From Mesorhizobium sp. WSM4306 (GTDB taxonomy: Bacteria; Pseudomonadota; Alphaproteobacteria; Rhizobiales; Rhizobiaceae): a DNA stretch of 64,000 nucleotides. Each line of letters starts with the position of its first letter. Position 1 is the first letter of the stretch. Positions 10,243 to 19,660 of the stretch are shown here, piece after piece. The notes under the pieces were generated by a model. It worked only from the letters and a program-made list of their open reading frames with translations. It did not search any database and was not told the DNA's origin. The stretch spans positions 124,001 through 188,000 of the forward strand of contig NZ_VFTC01000006.1 in the NCBI RefSeq assembly GCF_007003975.1. Reading direction: 5' to 3'. The position numbers were made by a program, and so were the translations under genes.

Positions 10243-11162
10243 TCCTCTGCTGCGGCGAAGCCCTGATCGATATGCTGCCGCGCACCACCACGCAGGGCGA
10301 ACCGGCCTTTGCGCCCTATGTCGGCGGCGCGGTGTTCAACACGGCGATCGCGCTTGGCCGCCTCGGCGCCCCCGCCGGCTTCTTTTCCGGCCTGTCGTCG
10401 GATCTGTTCGGCGGCCAGTTCCGCGAGGCGCTGGGGGCAAGCAAGGTCAGCTCCACCTATGCGCACACCTCCCCTCGCCCCACCACGCTGGCCTTCGTGC
10501 GGCTCACCAACGGTCAGGCGACCTACACTTTCTATGACGAAAATACCGCCGGGCGCATGCTGACGACAGAGGATCTGCCGGAACTCGGGGCCGAGATCGA
10601 AGCCATGCTGTTTGGCGCCATCAGCCTGATCTCAGACCCGGCGGGTGCTGCCTACGAGGAATTCATGAAGCGCGAGCACCAGCGCCGCGTCATGATGCTC
10701 GATCCCAACATCCGGCCGAACTTCATCCCCGACAAGGCCAAGCATTTGCGTCGCATCCGCTCGATGATGGCGATGGCCGACATCGTGAAACTGTCGGATG
10801 AGGATTTGCACTGGTTCGGTGAGGCCGGCTCGCATGAGGATGTCATCCGCAACTGGCTGGACCGCGGCCCGAAGCTGATCGTGGTCACCCATGGCAGCGA
10901 AGGCGCTGTCGGCTACAGCCGCGAGCACATGGTTACGGTGATGCCTGACAAGGTCGAGGTGGTCGATACGGTCGGCGCCGGCGACACTTTCAATGCCGGC
11001 ATTCTGGCCTCGCTGCACGAACAGGGCCTGCTCACCAAGGCCGCTATCGGCGGTCTTTCCGAAGACGCCGTCCGCCAGGCACTGGCGCTTGGCGCCAAGG
11101 CGGCGGCGGTGACGGTGTCGCGGGCCGGCGCCAATCCACCCTGGCGGCATGAAATCGCCTGA
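10239..11162 (+). CDS. frcK: Fructokinase, PfkB family
   Basis: Phosphorylates the imported sugar, probably fructose to fructose-6-phosphate, in the cytoplasm. The 307-residue protein starts ILCCGEALIDMLP, has the PfkB GG-rich substrate segment near residue 28 (YVGGAVFNTAIALGRLG), and carries the second PfkB signature VVDTVGAGDTFNAGIL with the catalytic Asp. The ATG overlaps the stop of the mutarotase gene by 4 bp. Substrate assignment rests on the frc gene neighbourhood; other PfkB sugars cannot be excluded from sequence alone. Confidence 0.85.
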   Translation: MILCCGEALIDMLPRTTTQGEPAFAPYVGGAVFNTAIALGRLGAPAGFFSGLSSDLFGGQFREALGASKVSSTYAHTSPRPTTLAFVRLTNGQATYTFYDENTAGRMLTTEDLPELGAEIEAMLFGAISLISDPAGAAYEEFMKREHQRRVMMLDPNIRPNFIPDKAKHLRRIRSMMAMADIVKLSDEDLHWFGEAGSHEDVIRNWLDRGPKLIVVTHGSEGAVGYSREHMVTVMPDKVEVVDTVGAGDTFNAGILASLHEQGLLTKAAIGGLSEDAVRQALALGAKAAAVTVSRAGANPPWRHEIA

Positions 11163-11458
11163 TCCACACTTTATCCGGCCGCTAGCCGCCCATGAGAGCC
11201 GATCACTTTATGTTTCCGCGAGCCGGAAAGGCGCGATAAATTAGCCACGCCACGTCCTGGAAAGCCCGGATTTCCGGCATCTTGCTGCAGCGCGGCAAAA
11301 ACCTGAGGTAACAGGCTGCGACACCTCGGCTGCCGGCCGCCTGGCCGGTCCGGCTTTCTCGACCGGCCCAACTCTGGTACCAGCGGGCCGGTTAAGTTGT
11401 TGTTTCTGCGCGTATCGTTGTCCCCGGGACCCGCGCGCATTACCGTTTTGAGGCCGAC
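11163..11458. other. Intergenic stretch without recognisable gene
   Basis: Nearly 300 bp between frcK and the DegT aminotransferase gene. I see no convincing ORF or RNA gene. It contains short GC-rich dyads around CCGGCCGCCTGGCCGG (near 11333) and probably the promoter of the downstream gene. Confidence 0.5.
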
Positions 11459-12601
11459 ATGCAGTTCATCGATCTTGGCGCGCAGCGCGAACGTATCCGC
11501 GACCGGCTGAAGGCCGCGATCGACAATGTCGTCGAAGAGGGCCGATACATCCTCGGGCCGCAGGTCACCGAATTCGAAAACAAGCTCGCCGCCTATATCG
11601 GCACCAAGCATGTCGTGGCCTGCGCCAACGGCACCGACGCGCTGCTGTTACCGCTGTTTGCCGCCGGCATCGGCCCGGGCGACGCGGTGTTCGTGCCGAG
11701 CTTCACCTTCGCGGCAACGGCGGAAGTGGTGGCGTTGGCCAAGGCCGAACCGGTGTTCGTCGATGTCGACGCCGAGACCTACAACATCGACATCGCCAGC
11801 CTCGAGGCGGCGATCGCGATGATCAAGAAGGAAGGAAGGCTGAAGCCGAAGGCGATCATTCCGGTCGATTTGTTCGGACTTGCCGCCGACTACGAGGCGA
11901 TCATGGCGATTGCCAAGCGCGAAGGCCTGCTGGTGATCGAGGATGCGGCGCAGTCGATCGGCGGCTCGGCCGACGGCACAATGTGCGGCGCCTTCGGCCA
12001 TGTCGGCTCGACCAGCTTCTATCCGGCCAAGCCGCTCGGCTGCTACGGCGATGGCGGCGCAATGTTCACCAATGACGACGCGCTGGCCGACCAGCTCAGA
12101 TCGTTTGCCTTCCACGGCAAGGGCGAAACGCAGTACGACAATGTCCGCGTCGGCATCAATTCACGCCTCGACACGATCCAGGCGGCGATCCTGATCGAAA
12201 AGCTTGCCATCCTCGAAGACGAGATGGTCGCCCGCCAGGCGGTGGCCAAGCGCTATGCCGAAGGCCTCGGCGACATCGTCAAGGCGTCGCGCAATCTGGG
12301 TGGCGGCCGCTCGGCCTGGGCGCAATATGCCATCGAGACGCCGAAGCGTGACGGCTTGCGGGCGCATCTCGGCGAAAAGGGCATTCCGTCGGTGATCTAT
12401 TATGTGAAGCCGCTGCACGAGCAGGTCGCCTACCGCGACTATCCGCGCACGCCGACCGGGCTTGCCGTTTCGGAGGAACTGCCGAAGCGGATCCTATGCC
12501 TGCCGATGCACCCCTATCTCAGCGAAGCCGACCAGGACCGCATCATCGAGACGATCCGCAATTATATTGGCTCGAACTCGGCGCATGTCGCGGCGGCTTA
12601 G
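11459..12601 (+). CDS. DegT/DnrJ/EryC1/StrS family sugar aminotransferase
   Basis: PLP-dependent aminotransferase that puts an amino group on a keto sugar nucleotide, probably for LPS or another surface glycan. The 380-residue length is normal. The Schiff-base lysine is Lys191 in STSFYPAKPLG, the preceding EDAAQSIGG holds the PLP-ring Asp, and the C-terminus has the family HEQVAYRD and CLPMHPYLSE blocks. The ATG at 11459 follows GAGGCCGAC. It resembles WbpE/WlbC-type 3-amino transferases by overall pattern, but the substrate cannot be fixed. It stands alone between frcK and a repeat element, facing the cys operon. Confidence 0.85.
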   Translation: MQFIDLGAQRERIRDRLKAAIDNVVEEGRYILGPQVTEFENKLAAYIGTKHVVACANGTDALLLPLFAAGIGPGDAVFVPSFTFAATAEVVALAKAEPVFVDVDAETYNIDIASLEAAIAMIKKEGRLKPKAIIPVDLFGLAADYEAIMAIAKREGLLVIEDAAQSIGGSADGTMCGAFGHVGSTSFYPAKPLGCYGDGGAMFTNDDALADQLRSFAFHGKGETQYDNVRVGINSRLDTIQAAILIEKLAILEDEMVARQAVAKRYAEGLGDIVKASRNLGGGRSAWAQYAIETPKRDGLRAHLGEKGIPSVIYYVKPLHEQVAYRDYPRTPTGLAVSEELPKRILCLPMHPYLSEADQDRIIETIRNYIGSNSAHVAAA

Positions 12602-12608
12602 GGCTGCG

Positions 12609-12761
12609 TAATCTCCCCCCTTGAGGGGGAGATGGCCGGCAGGCCAGAGGGGTCGCCGCGCGTGGAGCGCTGACTTTCATCTGTCGCAAGAAAGTCGCGC
12701 CCGGTCGAACCGACCCCCTCTGTCGCCTTCGGCGACATCTCCCCCTCAAGGGGGGAGATTA
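12609..12761. repeat. Inverted pair of intergenic palindromic repeats (REP/BIME-like)
   Basis: Two copies face each other: TAATCTCCCCCCTTGAGGGG at 12609 reads inward on the plus strand and the same sequence reads inward from 12761 on the minus strand. Each copy contains its own palindrome (ATCTCCCCC...GGGGGAGAT) followed by a second dyad (GGCCGGCAGGCC on the left, GTCGCCGAAGGCGAC on the right) and AGAGGGG. It fills the gap between two convergent genes, and its right end supplies the TAA stop of cysQ. From memory this is a dispersed Mesorhizobium element; the copy number was not checked. Confidence 0.75.
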
Positions 12762-13583
12762 GGCGCTTGCCTCAGCCACTTTCCCGCTGGCGATAAAATG
12801 CGGGTTGGCGAAATCCGCATCGTCGCTCTGCTTGCGCTTGCCATAGGTGAGCGGCTTGCCGTCCAACGTGCGCGTCATGCCGCCGGCGGCGCGCAGCACG
12901 GCGTCGCCGGCCGCCGTGTCCCATTCCATGGTGCGGCCAAAGCGCGGATAGATGTCGGCTTCGGCGGCAGCGAGCAGGCAGAATTTCAGCGATGAGCCGA
13001 CCGAGACGATCTCGGCGGAGCCGAGATCCCTGATAAAGGCTTCGGTCTCCGGCGTGTTGTGCGAGCGGCTGGCAACGACGGCGAGCGGCGTCACCGCCGT
13101 CCTGACCGAAATTCGCCCGCGGCCGACGATCCGGTAGTCGTCGTCGACCTCGATTGCTTCGGCCTTGCCCGGCCGTCCAGAGAAGAACCGCCCGCTGCAG
13201 GGCGCGAAGACAACGCCGATCTCCGGCACACCATGCCGGACAAGCGCGATGTTGACGGTGAAATCGGTCCTGCGGTTGATGAATTCCTTGGTGCCGTCGA
13301 GCGGATCGATCAGGAAGAAGGCGTCGTCGAGATCGGGCGGCAGGATGCCGGCGGCGACCTCTTCCTCGGCGACGCAAGGGATCTCGGGAAAGGCCGCACG
13401 CAGGCCGGTAAGGATGATGGTCTCGCTCTCGCGATCGGCTTCCGTCACCGGCGAGGAGTCGGCTTTTTTGTCGACCGCGCAGCCGTCCTTGAAGACCCGC
13501 ATCACCTCGCGTCCTGCATCGAGCGCCAGGCGCTCGAATACGGCCAGCATCACCTCGTCGTCAGATGCCGCCGCCGCTGTCAT
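12759..13583 (-). CDS. cysQ: 3'(2'),5'-bisphosphate nucleotidase
   Basis: Removes the 3' phosphate of PAP (and PAPS), recycling the by-product of sulfate transfer. The 274-residue protein belongs to the inositol monophosphatase superfamily: metal-binding Glu-Glu in [26 protein letters not shown], and the C-terminal [17 protein letters not shown]. The ATG at 13583 overlaps the end of cysNC by 23 bp, which supports co-transcription with cysD-cysNC. A TTG five codons upstream is possible but less likely. Its last codon and stop lie at the edge of the repeat element at 12609-12761. Confidence 0.88.
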   Translation of the reverse strand: MTAAAASDDEVMLAVFERLALDAGREVMRVFKDGCAVDKKADSSPVTEADRESETIILTGLRAAFPEIPCVAEEEVAAGILPPDLDDAFFLIDPLDGTKEFINRRTDFTVNIALVRHGVPEIGVVFAPCSGRFFSGRPGKAEAIEVDDDYRIVGRGRISVRTAVTPLAVVASRSHNTPETEAFIRDLGSAEIVSVGSSLKFCLLAAAEADIYPRFGRTMEWDTAAGDAVLRAAGGMTRTLDGKPLTYGKRKQSDDADFANPHFIASGKVAEASA

Positions 13584-15498
13584 ATTGGTCTTCGGCAATG
13601 TCGCGCTCGTTCAGCCAGTGTTCCAGAGCCTCTACCATCTCCTCGGCCGTCTTGCCGAGTGTCTTAAGATGGATTTCCGGTTTTTCCGGGGCTTCATACG
13701 GTGAATCGACGCCGGTGAAGTTCTTGATCTCGCCATTCAGCGCCCGCGCGTAAAGGCCCTTCGGGTCGCGCCGGGCGCATTCCTCGAACGGCGTATCGAC
13801 GAACACCTCGACGAACTCGCCGTCGGCCATCAACTCGCGCGCCATGCGGCGTTCGGCGCTGAACGGCGAGATGAAGGAGACGATGACGATCAGCCCGGCA
13901 TCGGCCATGAGCTTGGCGACTTCGGCGACGCGGCGGATGTTTTCGACCCGGTCGGCGTCGGTGAAACCGAGATCGCGGTTGAGGCCGTGGCGGACATTGT
14001 CGCCGTCGAGAATGTAGGTGTGGCGCCCCGAGGCGAACAGTTTCTTCTCAAGGAGGTTGGCGATGGTCGACTTGCCCGAACCGGAAAGCCCGGTGAACCA
14101 GAATATGGCGGGGCGTTGGCTCTTCAGGTCGGAGCGGCCGCGCTTGCCGACATCGAGCGACTGCCAGTGGATGTTTTCGGCGCGGCGCAGCGTATGCAAG
14201 ATCATGCCGGCGCCGACCGTGGCGTTTGAGATGCGGTCGATCAGGATGAAGGCGCCGGTGGTGCGGTTGTCGGCGAAGGTGTCGAAGGCGATCGGCGCCC
14301 GGGTCGAGATGTTGCAAATGCCGACTTCGTTCATGTCGAGCGACTTTGCCGCTTCACGCGCGAAGTCGTTGACATTGACGCGATATTTCAGATCGGTGAC
14401 GGTAGCGCTGGTCTGGTCGGTCTCGGTACGCAGAATGTAGGAGCGGCCCGGCAACAGCGCTGCCTCATCGAACCAGACGATGTTGGCGGCGAATTGATCG
14501 GCGACCTGCGGCCGTGCCGCGGGTGACACCAGCAAGTTGCCTCTGGAGACCTCGACCTCGTCGTCGAGCACAAGGGTGATGGCCTGGCCGGCGACGGCCT
14601 GAGCGAGATCGCCGCCGTGCGCGACGATGCGCTTGACCCGCGAGGCCTTGCCGGATTTTGCGACGACAACCTCGTCGCCGGGCGCAACCGAGCCGGAGGC
14701 AATCGTGCCGGCAAAGCCGCGGAAGTCGAGATTGGGCCGGTTGACATACTGCACCGGGAACCGGAACGGCAGTTCGACCGCGGCTTCGTCGACCGAAACG
14801 GTTTCGAGATGCTCGATCAGCGTCGGGCCGGAATACCACGCTGTCTTGTCCGAGCGGCTGGTGACATTGTCACCATAACGGGCCGACATCGGGATCTTCA
14901 CGATCGTCTGGAAGCCGAGCTCGCGCGAGAATTGGCCGTAGTCTTCGACGATGCGATCGAACACCGCCTGGTCGAAACCGACGAGATCGATCTTGTTGAC
15001 GGCCAGCACGATGTGGCGGATGCCGAGCAGCGAGGCGATGATCGAGTGGCGCCGGGTCTGGCGCAGCACGCCCTGGCGCGCATCGATCAACACGATGGCG
15101 AGATCCGCGGTCGAAGCGCCGGTCGCCATGTTGCGGGTGTATTGTTCGTGGCCGGGCGTGTCGGCGACGATGAACTTGCGCTTGGGCGTGGCGAAGAAGC
15201 GATAGGCGACGTCGATGGTGATGCCTTGCTCGCGCTCGGCCTCGAGGCCGTCGACCAGAAGCGCGAAGTCGATGTCGTCTCCCGTCGTGCCGTGCTTGCG
15301 GGAATCGCGCTCGAGCGCGGCGAGCTGATCCTCGAAGATCTGCTTGGTGTCGGACAGAAGGCGGCCGATCAGCGTCGACTTGCCGTCGTCGACCGAGCCG
15401 CAGGTGAGGAAGCGCAGCAGCGACTTCTTCTCCTGCGCCGCCATGTATTCGCGGATGCCATCGGTGGGGGCGAGGCTCTTGGCCAGGATGTGGCGCAT
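13561..15498 (-). CDS. cysN: Bifunctional sulfate adenylyltransferase subunit 1 / adenylylsulfate kinase
   Basis: Makes APS (with CysD, driven by GTP hydrolysis) and then phosphorylates it to PAPS. The 645-residue fusion is the CysNC/NodQ architecture of rhizobia. The N-terminal GTPase shows [22 protein letters not shown] and NKIDLV. After the beta-barrel domain the APS kinase domain starts near residue 450 with P-loop GLSGSGKST and the [10 protein letters not shown] motif. The ATG at 15498 lies 2 bp after the cysD stop. Nothing distinguishes it from nodulation NodQ by sequence alone; location next to cysD and cysQ without nod genes points to general sulfate activation. Confidence 0.93.
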   Translation of the reverse strand: MRHILAKSLAPTDGIREYMAAQEKKSLLRFLTCGSVDDGKSTLIGRLLSDTKQIFEDQLAALERDSRKHGTTGDDIDFALLVDGLEAEREQGITIDVAYRFFATPKRKFIVADTPGHEQYTRNMATGASTADLAIVLIDARQGVLRQTRRHSIIASLLGIRHIVLAVNKIDLVGFDQAVFDRIVEDYGQFSRELGFQTIVKIPMSARYGDNVTSRSDKTAWYSGPTLIEHLETVSVDEAAVELPFRFPVQYVNRPNLDFRGFAGTIASGSVAPGDEVVVAKSGKASRVKRIVAHGGDLAQAVAGQAITLVLDDEVEVSRGNLLVSPAARPQVADQFAANIVWFDEAALLPGRSYILRTETDQTSATVTDLKYRVNVNDFAREAAKSLDMNEVGICNISTRAPIAFDTFADNRTTGAFILIDRISNATVGAGMILHTLRRAENIHWQSLDVGKRGRSDLKSQRPAIFWFTGLSGSGKSTIANLLEKKLFASGRHTYILDGDNVRHGLNRDLGFTDADRVENIRRVAEVAKLMADAGLIVIVSFISPFSAERRMARELMADGEFVEVFVDTPFEECARRDPKGLYARALNGEIKNFTGVDSPYEAPEKPEIHLKTLGKTAEEMVEALEHWLNERDIAEDQYDSGGGI

Positions 15499-15500
15499 AC

Positions 15501-16406
15501 TCAGAAATACCCCTCGCGCTTCTTCTTTTCCATCGAGCCGGCTTCATCGCGATCGATGAGGCGGCCCTGGCGCTCGGAGGTGCGCGCCGTCAGCATCTCG
15601 CCGACAATGGCTTCCAGCGTGTCGGCGTCGGATTCGATAGCGCCGGTCAGCGGATAGCAGCCGAGGGTGCGGAAGCGCACCAGGCGGTTCTCCACCGTCT
15701 CGCCGGGGCGCAGCGCCATGCGGTCATCGTCCTTGAGGATTAGCATGCCGTCGCGTTCGACCACCGGCCGCTCCTTGGCGAAATAGAGCGGCACGATCGG
15801 AATGTTCTCCTGCAGAATGTACTGCCAGATGTCGAGTTCGGTCCAGTTCGACAGCGGAAAGACGCGGATCGATTCGCCCGGCGCGATGCGGGTGTTGAAG
15901 ATCTTCCACATTTCCGGCCGCTGGTTCTTCGGGTCCCAGACATGCTGGGCGTTGCGGAAGGAAAAGATGCGCTCCTTGGCGCGCGACTTCTCTTCGTCGC
16001 GCCGCGCTCCGCCGAAGGCGGCGTCGAAACCGTATTTGTCGAGCGCCTGCCGCAACGCCACGGTCTTCATCACATGGGTGTGGGTGTTGGAGCCGTGGTC
16101 GAAGGGATTGATGCCGTCGCGCACGCCGTCTTCATTGACGTGGACAAGCAGGTCGAAACCGAGCTTCTGCGCCATCTGATCGCGAAAGGCGATCATCTCG
16201 CGGAACTTCCAGGTGGTGTCGACATGCAAGAAGGGAAAAGGCGGCTTGGCCGGATAAAAGGCCTTCATCGCCAGATGCATCAGCACGGAGGAATCCTTGC
16301 CAACGGAATAGAGCATCACCGGCTTGGAGAAGGAGGCAGCAACCTCACGGAAGATGTGGATGGATTCGGCCTCGAGCCGCTGCAAATGCGTAAGCGCGAT
16401 GTTCAT
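15501..16406 (-). CDS. cysD: Sulfate adenylyltransferase subunit 2
   Basis: Catalytic subunit of ATP sulfurylase, forming APS from sulfate and ATP together with CysN. The 301-residue protein has the PP-loop-like [12 protein letters not shown], then [16 protein letters not shown] and the conserved C-terminal TSERQGR...[11 protein letters not shown] pattern. The ATG at 16406 gives an N-terminus colinear with E. coli CysD (start followed by [17 protein letters not shown]); an upstream in-frame ATG at 16445 has no ribosome site. It is first in the operon cysD-cysNC-cysQ, and the operon promoter should lie in 16407-16879. Confidence 0.93.
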   Translation of the reverse strand: MNIALTHLQRLEAESIHIFREVAASFSKPVMLYSVGKDSSVLMHLAMKAFYPAKPPFPFLHVDTTWKFREMIAFRDQMAQKLGFDLLVHVNEDGVRDGINPFDHGSNTHTHVMKTVALRQALDKYGFDAAFGGARRDEEKSRAKERIFSFRNAQHVWDPKNQRPEMWKIFNTRIAPGESIRVFPLSNWTELDIWQYILQENIPIVPLYFAKERPVVERDGMLILKDDDRMALRPGETVENRLVRFRTLGCYPLTGAIESDADTLEAIVGEMLTARTSERQGRLIDRDEAGSMEKKKREGYF

Positions 16407-16879
16407 GGACTGTGAGCGTTCTCTCGTGCCATCCAGACCTTGCATCAGATGGATCGGGCGTCTTTTCAGCCGCCCGGTTCAAGCTTCACCGCTGGACACT
16501 ATCGGTTCGTGCCGGCGTTCTAGCAGATCGCCACCTGATATAACAACGCTGGAAAGGCCGGCGGCCAAGCCGATAAGGAACGAATTTTCCATGAAAAGCC
16601 CGGAATCCGAAAATTTCTGCCCGGCAGATTGATAGCCCTCAAGGCCGTGAAAAATCGTGGCGGAACCCTCGGGAAAACGGTCGGCCGGTGGATGCTTCCG
16701 CTATGCGATGCGGCCACGCCACCGATTTCGATGGCTGCAAGATCCTCGCCGCACTATCGAAACCCGGACCCAGCCGCTATACCGGCTCCTGGACCCGCGC
16801 CAGGCGGGATGCTGCAAAAAAGTCGCCGCCAAAACACCGTCCGTCGCCAAGCGACCCCAGCGCATTGTGAACCACAGCA
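16407..16879. other. Divergent intergenic region, no gene seen
   Basis: About 470 bp between the divergent cysD and the WaaL-like gene. It should contain promoters for both. I see short open frames but none with a ribosome site or protein-like composition, and no riboswitch I can recognise. Confidence 0.5.
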
Positions 16880-18163
16880 TTGACCCTGATTTCCGCCACC
16901 AAGCAGTACGCCTCGCCGTCACGGATCAACATCGCCTTCTCCATTCTGTGCTTCTTCTGCCCGCCGGTGCTGGGGTCGGCGGTCAGCTTTGTCTACAATG
17001 GCGGCGGCCTGTGGTCGGTGCTTTTGCTGGCGCTGAAAAGACGGCGTTTCAACATAGACCGGCCGATGACCGCGGTGACGGTGGCCATCTATGCCTATTG
17101 CGCAGCCTGCGTCCTCGCCTCCATCGTCAACAATTCGATCGCCAGGGACGCGCCGCATCTGGCGGGGCTGATCACCTTCCTGTTTTTCCCCGTCTCATAC
17201 GCGACCTGGAGCATTACCGAGAAAGCCACGCTGACGCGCATCATCGTGCTGGCCAGTGCTGCCGCCTGCTTTGGCGCCCTGCTGCTGGCGATCGTGCAAT
17301 ATTACTGGCTGGGCATGCGGGCTGAAGGCGGCGCCGGTAATGCGATCGTGTTTGCAACGGTCACCTGCCTCAGTGTGATGATGTGCCTTGCGGGCGCCTT
17401 GTCTGGCATCGAAAAGAACAAAGCCTTGCTGGCCTGCGCGGCGCTGGCCGGGACGGTCGCCATCCTCTATTCGGGGTCGCGGATCATCTGGCTGGCAATG
17501 CTGGTGGCCGGCATCGCCGTCCTGCTGATCAACCGTCGCAAGCTCAACAACAGAAACGCCATTCGCCTTTTGCTGATTGCGGGCGCGACCGTCATCGTCA
17601 TCGCTGTCGTCGGTCTCCCCATCATTTCCGAGCGCGCGGCTTTCCTGTTCAGCGACTGGGATGCGCTCGCCACGAAGGGTGACCACACAACCGCGCTCGG
17701 CTTGCGCGCAGCACTTTGGCAGATCGGCCTCGGCGCCTTCCATGACATGCCGATTTTCGGTCATGGCATTGCTGCGAGCCGTGACCTGATAAAGGATGGA
17801 TTCCACAATCAGTTCAACATGCCGTCCGTTGGCTTCAGCCATTTTCACAATGGCTTCCTGACCGCCTTGGTGGAGGCCGGGCTGCTTGGCGCCATTACGC
17901 TCGCGGCTGTTTTCGTCGTTGCCGCAAGAAATGCGGCCATCGTGCTGCGCACCAGCACCGATGCGATCGAGCGGTTCGGCGCCACGATGATTGTCGTTAC
18001 CGTGATCACCTATCTCATCGGCGGACTGACCGGCATCCTGGTCGGCCACGACATCCTCGATTCGACACTGATGGTGTTCCTGGTGTCCGGGACCTACCTT
18101 GCTTCGGGCCGGCAACAGGCGTTGCCGGAACTGGCCTCGACGCCGCAGGCAAGCCAGCGATGA
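16880..18163 (+). CDS. O-antigen ligase (WaaL-like) / Wzy_C family membrane protein
   Basis: Polytopic inner-membrane protein of the O-antigen ligase/polymerase family, acting at the periplasmic face. The 427 residues form about a dozen hydrophobic helices with a large periplasmic loop around residues 255-330. That loop contains HFHNGFLTALVEAGLLG, which fits the published WaaL motif H[NSQ]X9GXX[GTV]. The start is uncertain: the first in-frame codon is a TTG at 16880 with no strong ribosome site. The gene overlaps the next one by 4 bp. With an ABC exporter (Wzm/Wzt) nearby and no Wzx flippase, ligase is more likely than polymerase, but sequence alone cannot settle it. Confidence 0.72.
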   Translation: MTLISATKQYASPSRINIAFSILCFFCPPVLGSAVSFVYNGGGLWSVLLLALKRRRFNIDRPMTAVTVAIYAYCAACVLASIVNNSIARDAPHLAGLITFLFFPVSYATWSITEKATLTRIIVLASAAACFGALLLAIVQYYWLGMRAEGGAGNAIVFATVTCLSVMMCLAGALSGIEKNKALLACAALAGTVAILYSGSRIIWLAMLVAGIAVLLINRRKLNNRNAIRLLLIAGATVIVIAVVGLPIISERAAFLFSDWDALATKGDHTTALGLRAALWQIGLGAFHDMPIFGHGIAASRDLIKDGFHNQFNMPSVGFSHFHNGFLTALVEAGLLGAITLAAVFVVAARNAAIVLRTSTDAIERFGATMIVVTVITYLIGGLTGILVGHDILDSTLMVFLVSGTYLASGRQQALPELASTPQASQR

Positions 18164-19113
18164 AAGTGCTGGTCACAGGCGCGACGGGTTTCGTCGGCCG
18201 GCAGGTCGTCAGCCAGCTTCGCGAAGCCGGGTTCGAGGTGCGCATGGCATCGCGTCACCCAAAACAGCTCGATCGCGCGAACGATGCCGTGCTGCTGCCG
18301 GACTTCGACGCGCCAGCCCAGGCATTCCAGGCGCTGATGCGAGATATCACCCATGTCGTCCACTGCGCGGCGCTCAACAATGACCGCAAGGCGAGCGAGG
18401 CCGATTTTATGGCCGCCAACGCGAAACTGACCGCCCAGTTGGCGCGCGCGGCCGCATGGCGGGCAAGCGGGCGCTTCATCTATCTGTCTTCGATCCGGGC
18501 AGTAGTCGGTCCCGGTTTCAGTGGGACGATCAGCGAGGCGACGCCGCCAGCCCCGCAATGCGCCTATGGGCGCTCGAAACGCGAAGGCGAGATCAGGACG
18601 CTGGAAGCCTATGCGTCCAGACCTGCCGATGCCACGGCGCTGCGCCTGCCGCCGATCTATGGCGAAGGCATGAAGGGAAACCTGGCGTACCTGATGCGCC
18701 TGGGCGGCATGCCTATGGCCTTGTCGCTGCCGGCGGCGGTCTTCAGCGGCGTACGATCGCTGATGTTATGCGAGGCGGCGGCGCGGACTGCGGTGTATCT
18801 GTTGAGCCGTCAGCAGCCGCTTCGCCCCATCTATGTCGCCTGCGACCTCCCTCCTCTGCCGGTCTCGGCGATCATCGGGGCGTTCCGGGACGGTTTTGGC
18901 TACACATTGCGGCTGTCTAGGGTGCCTGCCGGGCTGATGCGGGCAGTGCTGGTGTTGATTGGCAAGGCCAAGGCATGGGAAGCGATGACAGCAACGCAGA
19001 TATGCGATCCATCCCTGCTGGTATCCGAAGGCTGGGCGCTGCGGACCGACACGCTCGAACAACTGACCGAGCTTGCGCGCCGCTATAAATCCGGCGCTGC
19101 TCAACCCCGGTAG
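18160..19113 (+). CDS. NAD-dependent sugar epimerase/reductase, WreQ/WbpV-like
   Basis: Extended short-chain dehydrogenase (317 residues) with Rossmann motif VTGATGFVGRQV at the N-terminus, catalytic Ser in YLSSIRAVVG and the YxxxK pair in YGRSKREGE. Enzymes of this size beside a UDP-GlcNAc 4,6-dehydratase and a small phosphosugar transferase reduce the 4-keto intermediate to UDP-QuiNAc (WreQ of Rhizobium etli, WbpV of Pseudomonas). That assignment is from context. The ATG overlaps the stop of the WaaL-like gene by 4 bp, and its 3' end overlaps the convergent transferase gene by 13 bp. Confidence 0.72.
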   Translation: MKVLVTGATGFVGRQVVSQLREAGFEVRMASRHPKQLDRANDAVLLPDFDAPAQAFQALMRDITHVVHCAALNNDRKASEADFMAANAKLTAQLARAAAWRASGRFIYLSSIRAVVGPGFSGTISEATPPAPQCAYGRSKREGEIRTLEAYASRPADATALRLPPIYGEGMKGNLAYLMRLGGMPMALSLPAAVFSGVRSLMLCEAAARTAVYLLSRQQPLRPIYVACDLPPLPVSAIIGAFRDGFGYTLRLSRVPAGLMRAVLVLIGKAKAWEAMTATQICDPSLLVSEGWALRTDTLEQLTELARRYKSGAAQPR

Positions 19114-19643
19114 AAGATCGTACCCACAAGAATGCGGACATCGAGGCCGATCGCGGCCATCCTGAGATATTCGGCATCGGTCTCGGCGCAAAGTTTCGGG
19201 TCGGACATGTCGATGCCTTTCATCTGCGCCAGCCCGGTAATGCCCGGAAGCGCCGCAAGAACACCCAATTGCCTACGGCGTTCGATCAATTCCGTTTGCG
19301 TGGGCAGACACGGACGTGGTCCGACCATGCTCATCTCGCCGTTGAGCACATTCCACAGCTGCGGCAACTCGTCGATCTTGAATTTTCGCAGCACCGCGCC
19401 GGCGGCGGTGACGGAGTTTGCCGGCGCCTGATGTGAGGGAAGAGACGGCGTTCCCACAACCATCGTCCTCAATTTGTGGCAGCGAAACAGAGCGCCATGC
19501 TGTCCGACCCGGGTTTGCGAAAACAATGCGGGTCCAGGCGACGACAGCCTGATTGCCAGCATGGCAAGCAGGATGACGGGCGAGGTCAGCGGCAAGACGA
19601 CCGCCGCCACCACGAGGTCGAAAACTCGCTTGGGTCCTCTCAT
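19101..19643 (-). CDS. Initiating undecaprenyl-phosphate phosphosugar transferase (PglC/WreU-like)
   Basis: Transfers a sugar-1-phosphate from a UDP-sugar to undecaprenyl phosphate, starting O-antigen assembly at the inner membrane. The 180-residue size is that of the minimal monotopic catalytic core (PglC type), without the N-terminal transmembrane part of WbaP. Visible features are KRVFDLV, a hydrophobic re-entrant segment with a Ser-Pro break (LTSPVILLAML), the catalytic Asp-Glu dyad in KIDELPQLWNVL, and MSMVGPRP. The ATG at 19643 follows GAGAAGG; a longer frame lacks homology-like features. It lies just downstream of a GT2 gene with 17 bp between. Confidence 0.85.
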   Translation of the reverse strand: MRGPKRVFDLVVAAVVLPLTSPVILLAMLAIRLSSPGPALFSQTRVGQHGALFRCHKLRTMVVGTPSLPSHQAPANSVTAAGAVLRKFKIDELPQLWNVLNGEMSMVGPRPCLPTQTELIERRRQLGVLAALPGITGLAQMKGIDMSDPKLCAETDAEYLRMAAIGLDVRILVGTIFYRG

Positions 19644-19660
19644 GGCCTTCTCTGCATGCT

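Noticed and set aside
13561..15498. Nodulation gene nodQ
   Set aside because: The fusion is the same as NodQ, but it sits with cysD and cysQ and no nod genes or nod box were seen nearby.
16657..17325. Long plus-strand frame overlapping the WaaL-like gene
   Set aside because: It is rich in Arg and His with no hydrophobic helices, typical of an out-of-frame reading; the overlapping frame has clear membrane protein character.
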